Below, piece after piece: positions 1 to 7,994 of a stretch of DNA of 63,183 nucleotides. The stretch comes from Allobosea sp. ASV33 (GTDB lineage: Bacteria > Pseudomonadota > Alphaproteobacteria > Rhizobiales > Beijerinckiaceae): contig NZ_JAELTI010000021.1 of the NCBI RefSeq assembly GCF_016428755.1, forward strand, positions 1-63,183, read 5' to 3'. How positions within the stretch are numbered: position 1 is the stretch's first letter; each line of letters begins with the position of its first letter. A program made the translations under genes and the position numbers. The notes beneath the pieces are model-generated. The model was not told the origin of the DNA, did no database searches, and saw only the letters and a list, made by a program, of their open reading frames with translations.

Positions 1-1317
1 ATGGATGCCGCGCTCGCGCGGGCCTACTCTGCCAATCCGACGCTCAACGCGCAGCGCGCCTCCGTCCGCGCGACCGACGAGAACGTGCCGCAGGCGAAGG
101 CGGGCTACCGTCCGCGCATCACGGCCTCGGCCGATATCGGCGCCAGCATCACTCAGCAGGAGATTCCTGCCCTCGCCAGCAGCTCGCCCTATCACACGAC
201 GGTCAATTCGCGCCTCGGGTCGCGTGGCGCCGGCGTCCAGATCGACCAGAACATCTTCGACTCCGGCAAGACCCGCAACTCGGTGAGCCAGTCCGAATCG
301 CAGGTGCTCGGCGCGCGCGCCACGCTGCGCAACACCGAGCAGAACGTGCTGCTCGACGCCGCGACGTCCTACATGAACGTGCTGCGCGACACCGCGATCC
401 TCAACCTCAACCGCAACAACGTCGAGGTTCTCGAGGAGCAGCTGCGCCAGACGCGTGACCGCTTCCAGGTCGGCGAAGTGACGCGTACCGACGTGGCGCA
501 GGCGGAAGCCCGCCTGTCCTCGGCACGTTCCCAGGCGATTCTCGCCGAATCGAACCTCAAGACCTCGGTAGCGCGCTTTCGCCAGAACGTCGGCACCGAA
601 CCGCGCTCGCTGGCGCCTGGCCGCCCGGTCGAGGCTCTCCTGCCGAAATCACTGCCCGTCGCGCTGAACCAGGCGCTGTCGAATCATCCGGCCATCATCG
701 CCTCGCTTCACGGCGTCGACGCCGCGGAACTGCAGGTGAAGGTCACGGAAGCCGATCTCTACCCGGTGGTGGGTGTGCGCGGCCTCGTTCAGCAGCGCTA
801 CGACAACCAGTATTACGGCGACCAGCGCTTCTCGGCCAGCCTCGTCGGCACGCTGACCATCCCGATCTACGAGGGTGGCCAGGTCTATGCCCGGACGCGC
901 CAGGCCAAGGAAACGGCCGGCCAGCGTCGCATCGAGGTCGACACCCAGCGCGATACCGTGCGCGCCGCGGTCGTTTCCGCCTGGGGTGGGCTCGAAGCGG
1001 CCAAGGCCCAGATCATCGCCGCCCAGGCGCAGGTCGAGGCGGCGTCCACGGCTCTGTCCGGCGTCCGCGAGGAGGCCAAGGTCGGCCAGCGCACGACGCT
1101 CGACGTCCTCAACGCCCAGCAGGAGCTGGTGAGCGCCCGCTCGAGCCTCGTCGTCGCCCAGCGCGACCGGGTCGTAGCCTCCTATTCGGTGTTGTCCGCC
1201 ATCGGCAAGCTCTCGGCCCAGTCCCTGAAGCTCAAGGCCGAGGTCTACGACGCCCGCGAGCATTACGAGCAGGTCCAGGGCAAGCTCTGGGGCACGCAGA
1301 CGCCCGACGGCCGCTGA
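1..1317 (+). CDS. tolC: TolC family outer membrane efflux protein (5' partial)
   Basis: Outer-membrane channel of the TolC family, which forms the exit duct of type I secretion and RND-type export systems. The visible 438 codons begin in the first conserved helix (ALARAYSANPTLNAQRA), which normally follows a signal peptide. The signal peptide and true start therefore lie left of the window, and the ATG at position 1 is probably internal. Two long alpha-helical, Gln/Ala/Arg-rich OEP repeats are visible, roughly residues 1-205 and 220-410, each with a beta-barrel stretch (GAGVQIDQNIFDSGKTRN; GTLTIPIYEGGQVYARTRQA). The length fits a family member of about 450-470 residues. No exporter partner gene is adjacent, so the substrate is unknown. 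Confidence 0.9.
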   Translation: MDAALARAYSANPTLNAQRASVRATDENVPQAKAGYRPRITASADIGASITQQEIPALASSSPYHTTVNSRLGSRGAGVQIDQNIFDSGKTRNSVSQSESQVLGARATLRNTEQNVLLDAATSYMNVLRDTAILNLNRNNVEVLEEQLRQTRDRFQVGEVTRTDVAQAEARLSSARSQAILAESNLKTSVARFRQNVGTEPRSLAPGRPVEALLPKSLPVALNQALSNHPAIIASLHGVDAAELQVKVTEADLYPVVGVRGLVQQRYDNQYYGDQRFSASLVGTLTIPIYEGGQVYARTRQAKETAGQRRIEVDTQRDTVRAAVVSAWGGLEAAKAQIIAAQAQVEAASTALSGVREEAKVGQRTTLDVLNAQQELVSARSSLVVAQRDRVVASYSVLSAIGKLSAQSLKLKAEVYDAREHYEQVQGKLWGTQTPDGR

Positions 1318-1579
1318 GCCTTCGCTCGCGGTTTCGCGCCGCGGGCATCGCACGCCGCGCCTCCGGCAGGACGCGGCGTTGACCCTCCCTCAGTCGCCGC
1401 ATCGGAGCCCACGGGAAGGCGCCTGCCGCTTTCTCGCCCGGTGCTGGCGGGCAACAGGGTGGATTTCTCCTGTGGGAGAGCCGGTTGGCGCCTTGTCTGA
1501 CATAGGTGCCGTGGAATACTGCGCTCTTGGAGCGGCGTTGATTCCATCGGCGCGCACGGTGTCGAACGGTCAGACTCTC

Positions 1580-2176
1580 ATGAGCGCGCAAGCCAAGCCC
1601 AGCGAACCGTCGATGGAGGAAATCCTCGCCTCCATCCGCCGGATCATTTCGGACGATGAGAAGCCGGCCGAAGAGGCCGCGGCGCCGCAGGCCGCCCCGG
1701 AGCCCGAACCGATCGCCGCCATCGACGACGACGTCCTGGATCTCGGTGCCGAGGCCGCGCTGGTCGCAGCGCCGGAGCCGGCACCGGCTGCCGCGTTTGC
1801 CGAAGATTCCGATATCGCCTTTCTCGACGATCAGCCGGCCGCAGCACCGCAGCCGGCGCCATCCGCTGGGCCGGTGGAGCCGCCGCCGGCCGCTTACCAG
1901 CCCGCGCCGGAGCCTCGCCCCCAGCCGCAGCCCGCTTTCGCCGCGGCTCCGGACATGGCGAGCCTGCTGTCCGATCAGGCGAGCTCCGTCGTCACCAACG
2001 CCTTCGGCCAGCTCGCCTCGACCGTGCTCAGCAATAATGCACGGACGTTGGAGGATCTGGTCAAGGACATGCTGAAGCCGATGCTCAAGTCCTGGCTCGA
2101 CGACAATCTCCCGAGCATGGTCGAGCGGCTGGTCCGGGCCGAGATCGAGCGCGTCGCGCGCGGCGGCCGCAGCTAA
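1580..2176 (+). CDS. popZ: PopZ-like polar organizing protein (DUF2497)
   Basis: PopZ forms a polar scaffold in alphaproteobacteria that anchors the chromosome origin through ParB. The 198-residue product has the family layout. A short N-terminal helix (SMEEILASIRRIISDDE, about residues 11-27) is followed by a long disordered Pro/Ala/Glu-rich spacer (about 30-130). A C-terminal helical block (about 150-195, with TLEDLVKDMLKPMLKSWL and LPSMVERLVRAEIERVA) is the oligomerisation module. An in-frame extension back to 1379 is possible but lacks family sequence, so the ATG at 1580 is preferred. It lies between a TolC gene and valS, a common order in Rhizobiales. Function is inferred from homology. 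Confidence 0.87.
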   Translation: MSAQAKPSEPSMEEILASIRRIISDDEKPAEEAAAPQAAPEPEPIAAIDDDVLDLGAEAALVAAPEPAPAAAFAEDSDIAFLDDQPAAAPQPAPSAGPVEPPPAAYQPAPEPRPQPQPAFAAAPDMASLLSDQASSVVTNAFGQLASTVLSNNARTLEDLVKDMLKPMLKSWLDDNLPSMVERLVRAEIERVARGGRS

Positions 2177-2203
2177 GGGCTCCGCCGATCCCACGCGAAA
2201 GCA

Positions 2204-2241
2204 CCGCCATCCCGGATCAATCCGGAATGGCGGCGCCTTTC
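2204..2241 (+). terminator. hairpin terminator after popZ
   Basis: An inverted repeat lies 27 nt after the popZ stop: arm 2204-2216 (CCGCCATCCCGGA) and arm 2221-2233 (TCCGGAATGGCGG), with one mismatch and a 4-nt loop. The T-rich run CCTTTCTTT follows. The right arm resembles that of the palindromic element at 37028-37120, so it may be a degenerate member of that family acting as a terminator. Confidence 0.55.
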
Positions 2242-2261
2242 TTTGACGTGCGAAGCGAGTC

Positions 2262-2492
2262 TTATTTCGACGTTACGGCTCGCCGGCGTCGCGACGGCGC
2301 TGGCTTGCGCTCGAAGGCGCCCGCTTCCTTGAGGCGCATCAAGCCGTAGCCGGCCATGGCGAAAGCGGTGGCCGGCGCGCCGAGCCGGGAGACCAGCATC
2401 GTCAGCCCGACCGCGACCGGGCGGGGATAGCGGCCGGAGGCCGCTTCGACGGCGAACCAGGCGCCCAGGCCGTGAACCAAAAGTTTAATCAT
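2262..2492 (-). CDS. small hypothetical protein, 76 aa
   Basis: I do not recognise a named family. The protein starts MIKLLVHGLGAWFAVEAASG, has a hydrophobic central stretch (about residues 27-52, VGLTMLVSRLGAPATAFAMAGYG in part) and ends in a basic Lys/Arg-rich tail. It could be a small membrane-associated protein. Its start lies 25 nt downstream of the PPOX-family gene stop on the same strand, so the two are probably co-transcribed. That linkage and normal codon use are the main reasons to accept it as real. Confidence 0.55.
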   Translation of the reverse strand: MIKLLVHGLGAWFAVEAASGRYPRPVAVGLTMLVSRLGAPATAFAMAGYGLMRLKEAGAFERKPAPSRRRRAVTSK

Positions 2493-2517
2493 CGCATCCT
2501 GCTCGTCGGTTCGGGTT

Positions 2518-3003
2518 TCAGAGGGGAACCTTGCGGTTTTCGCCGAGATTGGGCTTGGTGCCGGTCAGGGCGGCGGCAGCCATCTTCACGCTGGTGACGA
2601 TCTTGCCGGGGCTATCCCAGAACTCCGCCATGCTCGGCCGGACACGCAGCACGCAAATGTTAGGATCGTTCTCGTCGTCCCAGAAGGCGCGGTTGCTCGC
2701 ATCCCAGAGGTCATGCACGCGCTGGCGGTCCTCCAGAACGGTCGCCGTCCCTGTCACGGAAAGATAGCGGTGGCCGCCGGTATCGGCGAAGGCGAGGCAG
2801 ACATTGTCGTTGACCTGGATCTCGTCGTCCTTGTGGTGGCGGCGATCGGTCAGGAAGTAGATCGCGTCGTCGGCGCGCTCGCCATGGGCGTGCATCGGCC
2901 GGGCACGCAATTCGTCGCCCTGGCCGTCATGGGTCACGAGCATCGCGAACTTGATGGACTCGATGAGGTCCCAGACCCGCGTCTGGTCGTCGTGGTGAGA
3001 CAT
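2518..3003 (-). CDS. pyridoxamine 5'-phosphate oxidase-family stress protein
   Basis: This 161-residue protein has the split-barrel flavin-binding fold of the general stress protein 26 group of the PPOX family. Visible features are the N-terminal helix plus first strand (VWDLIESIKFAMLVTHDG), the central ELRARPMHAHG segment, and a C-terminal block (FWDSPGKIVTSVKMAAA) typical of the group. Members bind FMN or FAD, but the substrate is usually unknown, so true pyridoxamine phosphate oxidase activity should not be assumed. It is divergent from a Dps gene across 185 nt, consistent with a shared stress-response locus, and probably leads a two-gene unit with the 76-aa protein downstream. Confidence 0.85.
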   Translation of the reverse strand: MSHHDDQTRVWDLIESIKFAMLVTHDGQGDELRARPMHAHGERADDAIYFLTDRRHHKDDEIQVNDNVCLAFADTGGHRYLSVTGTATVLEDRQRVHDLWDASNRAFWDDENDPNICVLRVRPSMAEFWDSPGKIVTSVKMAAAALTGTKPNLGENRKVPL

Positions 3004-3188
3004 TCCGCTCTCCCGCTGGCTGTCTTGAATGGCTGTTGGTCAAACGGGTCGCGAGGCGACTGGTTCCGTCCGGCGAGAATGCGGCCGGTGGGAACAGTGC
3101 CGCTGCTCGCGCGTATCAGGAAGGATTCGCCGGGATCGCCGGCTCCGGCAGTGATGCCGCCCATTCCTTTCCGATCCGAGGGTTTGCC

Positions 3189-3716
3189 ATGGCCAAGACG
3201 ACATCCAAGACAGCGCCGAAGAACTCGACCACGGCGAAGGTGGTCAAATCCAGCCGGGTCGATCTGGCCTCGAACACCAAGACCAAGGTCATCGGCCTGC
3301 TCAACGAGCGCCTCGCCGACGGCATCGATCTCTCGCTCGTCACCAAGCAGGCGCATTGGAACCTGAAAGGGCCGGGCTTCATCGGCATCCACCTGATGCT
3401 CGACGGCTTCCGCGATGAGCTCGACATCCATGTCGACACGGTCGCCGAACGCATCGCGCAGCTCGGCGGCATCGCCTTCGGCACGACGCAGACGACGGCG
3501 CAGTCCACCTCGCTCAAGCCGTATCCGACGGAGATCGTCTCGGTTCAGGACCATCTCGCCGCCCTGATCGAGCGCTATGCCGACACCGCCAACAAGGTGC
3601 GCGAGGCGATCGATGCGTCCGACGAGGCGGGCGATGCCGATACCGCAGATCTGCTCACCGCCTATTCCCGCATGCTCGACAAGTCGCTCTGGTTCCTGCA
3701 GTCCAACCTCGCCTGA
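3189..3716 (+). CDS. dps: Dps-family DNA-binding ferritin-like protein
   Basis: Dps proteins form 12-subunit cages that oxidise and store iron and coat DNA in starvation or oxidative stress. The 175-residue product carries the ferroxidase signatures at the dimer interface: HWNLKGPGFIGIH near residues 59-71 and LMLDGFRDELDIHVDTVAERI just after. A Lys/Ser/Thr-rich N-terminal tail (MAKTTSKTAPKNSTTAKVVK) fits DNA binding. An upstream in-frame ATG at 3036 would add 51 residues of unrelated sequence and run through the promoter, so 3189 is preferred. It is divergent from the PPOX stress gene. The 3' end runs into a palindromic repeat at 3728. Confidence 0.92.
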   Translation: MAKTTSKTAPKNSTTAKVVKSSRVDLASNTKTKVIGLLNERLADGIDLSLVTKQAHWNLKGPGFIGIHLMLDGFRDELDIHVDTVAERIAQLGGIAFGTTQTTAQSTSLKPYPTEIVSVQDHLAALIERYADTANKVREAIDASDEAGDADTADLLTAYSRMLDKSLWFLQSNLA

Positions 3717-3727
3717 GGGGCGATCGT

Positions 3728-3860
3728 CTTGTCATTCCGGGGCGCACCGCAGGTGCGAACCCGGAACCCACGACCTGGTGAGGCATGCGATGCGGAGTTG
3801 CAGCCGGCTCGCCCGGTCGTGGGTTCCGGGTTCTTCGCTTCGCGAAGCCCCGGAATGACA
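3728..3860. repeat. long nested palindromic intergenic repeat
   Basis: Outer arms of 16 nt are perfect inverses: CTTGTCATTCCGGGGC at 3728-3743 and GCCCCGGAATGACAAG at 3845-3860. Inner arms of 19 nt are also perfect inverses: 3757-3775 (beginning GAACCCGGAACCCACGACC) and 3815-3833. The element begins 12 nt after the dps stop and fills about half of the gap to valS. It has the look of a dispersed extragenic palindrome of the RIME/REP type rather than a simple terminator. A role in mRNA 3'-end protection or as a mobile MITE-like element is inference. Confidence 0.8.
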
Positions 3861-3998
3861 AGGGCGGCTCGAAGCCGCGCATCATCGAAAACGTTGACGC
3901 GCGGCCCGTGCATGGGCTCTTAAGGGCCGAGACCTTTTTGGCCCGTGATTTTTCCGGCCGGGGCAGGTTCCCCGGCCTTTCTGCGTTCGAGCGATGCG

Positions 3999-6818
3999 AT
4001 GATGGACAAGACTTTCGAACCGGCCGCCGTCGAGGCCCGGATCAGCAAGGCCTGGGACGAGGCGCAGGCCTTCAAGGCGGGCAGGGGCGCGGCCCCAGGC
4101 GCCGAGCCCTATTGCATCGTGATCCCGCCGCCGAACGTCACCGGCTCGCTGCATATGGGTCACGCGCTCAACAACACGCTGCAGGACGTGCTCTGCCGCT
4201 TCGAGCGCCTGCGCGGCAAGGACGTGCTCTGGCAGCCCGGCACCGACCATGCCGGCATCGCGACCCAGATGGTCGTTGAGCGCAAGCTCGCCGCCGAGAA
4301 CAAGACCGACCGCCGCAGCATGGGCCGCGAGGCTTTCCTCGCCGAGGTCTGGAAGTGGAAGGAGGAGTCGGGTGGCACGATCGTCAACCAGCTCCGCCGG
4401 CTCGGCGCCTCCTGCGACTGGTCGCGCGAGCGCTTCACCATGGACGAGGGGCTCTCGGCCGCCGTCCTCAAGGTCTTCGTCAGCCTGCACAAGCAGGGGC
4501 TGATCTACCGCGCCAAGCGCCTCGTGAACTGGGACCCCAAGTTCCAGACCGCGATTTCCGACATCGAGGTGCTGCAGGTCGAGAAGACCGGCACGTTCAA
4601 ATGGCAGCGCGGCGGCGAGGAAGAATTCGACGCGGCCAAGCTCGACAAGGCCTTGAGCCGCGACCCGAACGGCCATCTCTACTATTTCAACTACCCGCTC
4701 GAAGGCGCGACCTACGACGCAGACGACGCCTCGACCTTCATCACCGTCGCGACGACGCGGCCGGAGACGATGCTGGGCGATACCGGCGTCGCGGTTCACC
4801 CCGAGAACGAGACGATCGGCCATCTGATCGGGCGCAAGGCGGTGCTGCCGCTGGTCGGCCGCGTCATCCCGATCTTCGGCGACGACTATGCCGACCCGGA
4901 GAAGGGCACCGGCGCGGTCAAGATCACGCCTGCCCATGATTTCAACGATTTCGAGGTCGGCAAGCGCCACCAGCTCGACGTCGTCAACATCCTCGACGGC
5001 GAGGCGCGCATCCTGCTCGCCGGCAACGAGGATTTCCTGGCCGGCGCCAAGCCGGAGGCCGAGACGCTTGCGCTCGACGGGCTCGACCGCTTCGTCGCCC
5101 GCCGCCGCGTCGTCGAGATGATGGCCGCGCGCGGCCTGCTCGTGAAGGTCGAGCCGAACACCCATACCGTCCCGCATGGCGACCGTTCCGATGTCGTGAT
5201 CGAGCCCTGGCTCACCGATCAATGGTATGTCGACGTCAAGCCGCTGGCGCAGCGCTCGATCAAGGCCGTCCAGGACGGGCGCACGAAGTTCACGCCCGAG
5301 AACTGGACCAAGGTCTTCTACGACTGGCTGGAGAATATCGAGCCCTGGTGCGTCTCGCGCCAGCTCTGGTGGGGCCACCAGATCCCGGCCTGGTACGGGC
5401 CGGATGGCGAGGTCTTCGTCGCCGAGTCGGAGGCCGAGGCGCAGACGCTCGCCATGGCGCATTACGGCGACACCGTCGCGCTGACGCGCGACGAGGACGT
5501 GCTCGATACCTGGTTCTCCTCGGCGCTCTGGCCGTTCTCGACGCTGGGCTGGCCCGAGCAGACCGCCGAGCTGAAGCACTATTACCCGACGGCGACGCTC
5601 GTCACCGCCTTCGACATCATCTTCTTCTGGGTCGCCCGGATGATGATGATGGGCCTCAACGTCATGGACGCGGTGCCGTTCAAGGACGTCTACATCCACG
5701 CCATCGTTCGCGACGAGAAGGGCGCGAAGATGTCGAAGTCCAAGGGCAACGTCATCGATCCGCTGACGCTGGTCGACAAATACGGCGCCGACGCCCTGCG
5801 CTTCACGCTGTCGGCCATGGCCGCGCAGGGGCGCGACATCAAGCTCAGCACGCAGCGCGTCGAGGGCTATCGCAACTTCGCGACCAAGATCTGGAACGCG
5901 GCGCGCTTCGCGGAGCTGAACGGCTGCGCCCGCGCCGAGGGCTTCGATCCGGCCAGCGTCAAGCAGCCGCTCAACCGCTGGATTCTCAGCGAGGCGGCAC
6001 AGGCCGCCGAGGAGATCGCGGCCGGCATCCCGAGCTTCAGGTTCAACGAGGCGGCGGGCGCGGCCTATCGCTTCGTCTGGAACCAGTTCTGCGACTGGTA
6101 TCTCGAACTCGCCAAGCCGGTGCTGCAGGGCGAAGGCGTCGATGCTGCGGCCCGCGCCGAGACGCAGGCGACGGTCGCTTACGTCATCGACCTGATCTGC
6201 CAGCTCCTGCACCCGTTCATGCCGTTCCTCACAGAGGAGCTCTGGGCGCAGAAGGCCGAGGCCGGCGCGCCGCGCAAACTCGCGGCTGGCGATGCCTCGC
6301 TGGTCTGCCTGACCCGCTGGCAGGACCTCTCGGGCCTCAAGGATGCAGCGGCCGAGGCGGAGATCGGCTTCGTCGTCGACCTGATCTCGGATATCCGCTC
6401 GGTGCGCTCGGAAGTGAACGTGCCGGCCGGAACGCAGGCCCCGCTCGTCCTCGTCAACGCCTCAGATGCGACGCGCGCGACGATCGAGAGCTGGCGGCCG
6501 ATGATCGAGCGCCTCGCCCGCGTCTCCGACATTGCTTTCGAGACGGCGGCACCGGCCCAGTCGGCCCAGATCATCGTGCGTGGCGAGGTCGCGGCGCTGC
6601 CGCTCGCCGGGCTGATCGATCTCGATGCCGAACGCTCCCGCCTGACCAAGGAACTGGCCAAGCTCGACCAGGACATCGCGGTCGTCGAGAAGAAGCTCGG
6701 CAACCCCGATTTCATGGCCCGCGCGCCGGAGGAGATCGTCGAGGAGAATCGCGAGCGCAAGGCGGCGGCCGAGGCCCGCAAGATCAAGGTCGCCGAGGCC
6801 CTGACGCGGCTCAGCTGA
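3999..6818 (+). CDS. valS: valine--tRNA ligase
   Basis: Class I aminoacyl-tRNA synthetase charging tRNA-Val, 939 residues. The HIGH signature reads HMGH (residues 52-55, context PPNVTGSLHMGH) and the KMSKS loop is intact (577-581, context GAKMSKSKGN). The large CP1 editing insertion contains the TTRPETMLGDTGVAVHP editing motif. The anticodon-binding domain is followed by a C-terminal coiled-coil arm (LDAERSRLTKELAKLDQDIA and onward) typical of ValS. Tandem ATGs at 3999 and 4002 are both possible; an upstream extension to 3945 is unlikely. The gene is bounded by palindromic repeats on both sides and appears monocistronic. Confidence 0.97.
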   Translation: MMDKTFEPAAVEARISKAWDEAQAFKAGRGAAPGAEPYCIVIPPPNVTGSLHMGHALNNTLQDVLCRFERLRGKDVLWQPGTDHAGIATQMVVERKLAAENKTDRRSMGREAFLAEVWKWKEESGGTIVNQLRRLGASCDWSRERFTMDEGLSAAVLKVFVSLHKQGLIYRAKRLVNWDPKFQTAISDIEVLQVEKTGTFKWQRGGEEEFDAAKLDKALSRDPNGHLYYFNYPLEGATYDADDASTFITVATTRPETMLGDTGVAVHPENETIGHLIGRKAVLPLVGRVIPIFGDDYADPEKGTGAVKITPAHDFNDFEVGKRHQLDVVNILDGEARILLAGNEDFLAGAKPEAETLALDGLDRFVARRRVVEMMAARGLLVKVEPNTHTVPHGDRSDVVIEPWLTDQWYVDVKPLAQRSIKAVQDGRTKFTPENWTKVFYDWLENIEPWCVSRQLWWGHQIPAWYGPDGEVFVAESEAEAQTLAMAHYGDTVALTRDEDVLDTWFSSALWPFSTLGWPEQTAELKHYYPTATLVTAFDIIFFWVARMMMMGLNVMDAVPFKDVYIHAIVRDEKGAKMSKSKGNVIDPLTLVDKYGADALRFTLSAMAAQGRDIKLSTQRVEGYRNFATKIWNAARFAELNGCARAEGFDPASVKQPLNRWILSEAAQAAEEIAAGIPSFRFNEAAGAAYRFVWNQFCDWYLELAKPVLQGEGVDAAARAETQATVAYVIDLICQLLHPFMPFLTEELWAQKAEAGAPRKLAAGDASLVCLTRWQDLSGLKDAAAEAEIGFVVDLISDIRSVRSEVNVPAGTQAPLVLVNASDATRATIESWRPMIERLARVSDIAFETAAPAQSAQIIVRGEVAALPLAGLIDLDAERSRLTKELAKLDQDIAVVEKKLGNPDFMARAPEEIVEENRERKAAAEARKIKVAEALTRLS

Positions 6819-6848
6819 GCCGCTGGCGTGGGCATTCATCGGTATCGC

Positions 6849-6940
6849 CGTCATGCTCGGGCTTGACCCGAGCATCTCCTGCCGAAGGAGGCTCGTGCGC
6901 CTCCCGTCTTGAGATTCTCGGGTCAAGCCCGAGAATGACG
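6849..6940. repeat. palindromic repeat, double-hairpin type
   Basis: Two 30-nt arms at 6849-6878 and 6911-6940 are inverse complements apart from two bases. Each arm also folds on itself: ATGCTCGGG-cttga-CCCGAGCAT on the left and ATTCTCGGG-tcaag-CCCGAGAAT on the right. The two differing bases change together, so each small hairpin stays perfect. The element sits 30 nt after the valS stop. The rest of the 306-nt gap (6941-7124) shows no gene; it presumably holds the promoter of the next gene. Confidence 0.8.
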
Positions 6941-7124
6941 CTCTGTCACGCGCCGGAATGACGGTTTTAAGGTGGGTAACGACGCATTCCGGTCACGCCC
7001 GTGTCGTCAAATTGACGCTGATCCAAGAGAGGACTGGCATTCTCTCGCGGACCCCGCTTAGATGCGCCCGACGCAATTCCGCCATGCAGAAGCGTGGCGG
7101 CCAAGGACCGGCTGTTCAGAACCC

Positions 7125-7706
7125 ATGCTCAAGCGAGCCTATGACTGGTGCGTTTCCTACGCCTCCCATCCTGCGGCCCCGTGGCTGCTCTTCGGCATCA
7201 CCTTCATCGAAAGCTCGTTCAGCCCGCTGCCGCCGATCCCGCTGCTGATTCCGATGTGCATCGCCCGGCCTGACCGGGCCTGGTTCTATGCCGGGATCTG
7301 CTCGCTCGGCGCGGTGCTCGGCGGCTATCTCGGCTATGCCATCGGCGCTTTGCTCTACGAGTCGGTCGGCGCCTGGCTGATCGGCATCTACGGCCTGCAG
7401 GACAAGGCCGCCAGCCTGATCGCCACCTCGCAGGACTACTGGTTCTGGGTGCTCGTCACCAAGGGGCTGACGCCGATCCCGTTCAAGATCGTCACGATCA
7501 TGTCCGGCTTCCTGCATTTCGACCTGTGGAAGTTCACGATCGGCATGGTCGTCTCGCGCGCGACCTTCTTCCTGATGATCGCGGTGGCGCTGCGCTTCTA
7601 CGGCGACGACATACGCATCTTCATCGAGAAGCACCTGCCGATGGTGGCGCTGGCGCTGCTCGTGGTTGTGGTCGGCGGATTCTTCGTGCTGCCGATGGTG
7701 CTCTGA
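7125..7706 (+). CDS. YqaA/DedA-family membrane protein
   Basis: A 193-residue inner-membrane protein of the SNARE-associated/DedA superfamily, YqaA branch. It has about five hydrophobic segments (near residues 18-40, 50-72, 110-130, 140-160 and 172-190) and the family-type motifs ESSFSPLPPIPLL near the N terminus and KGLTPIPFKIVTIMSGF in the middle. DedA-type proteins are tied to membrane-lipid (undecaprenyl phosphate or phospholipid) translocation, but no substrate can be assigned from this sequence. The ATG at 7125 (MLKRAYDW) is preferred over an in-frame ATG at 7062, which only adds non-conserved residues. Confidence 0.85.
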   Translation: MLKRAYDWCVSYASHPAAPWLLFGITFIESSFSPLPPIPLLIPMCIARPDRAWFYAGICSLGAVLGGYLGYAIGALLYESVGAWLIGIYGLQDKAASLIATSQDYWFWVLVTKGLTPIPFKIVTIMSGFLHFDLWKFTIGMVVSRATFFLMIAVALRFYGDDIRIFIEKHLPMVALALLVVVVGGFFVLPMVL

Positions 7707-7994
7707 GCGCCGTTACGTCATCAAGGCGTCCGAAGTTTTGTGACATCGGCGCAACACCCGGATGGGAACGGTGTCCGGCACCGCCCCGGCAGCCACAATC
7801 GCCGCGAAGCCGCCACAAACGAAGCCCAGCAAAACACTGCGTTAAGTGCCTGAGATATATCGAAATCAGGTGTAACGCGCGGAGCTCGGCAGGGTTCCGG
7901 ACGTTTTTCGGGTTTTCGGGGGCGTGATTGCTCCGGGCAGGCATGGCGTGGCACATCTTCGCGCCGTGCTGGTCGGGGGACAGGGCGAGTGGCG

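Noticed and set aside
1379..1579. An N-terminal extension of the PopZ-like protein
   Set aside because: The extra 67 codons show no DUF2497 similarity and the conserved N-terminal helix starts right after the ATG at 1580.
3882..6212. A 776-codon minus-strand open frame opposite valS
   Set aside because: Same GC-driven shadow effect; valS has intact synthetase motifs over its whole length.
7707..7994. A riboswitch or leader-peptide attenuator before ilvD
   Set aside because: No run of Val/Leu/Ile codons in a short ORF with a terminator/antiterminator pair, and no recognisable aptamer core, could be made out.
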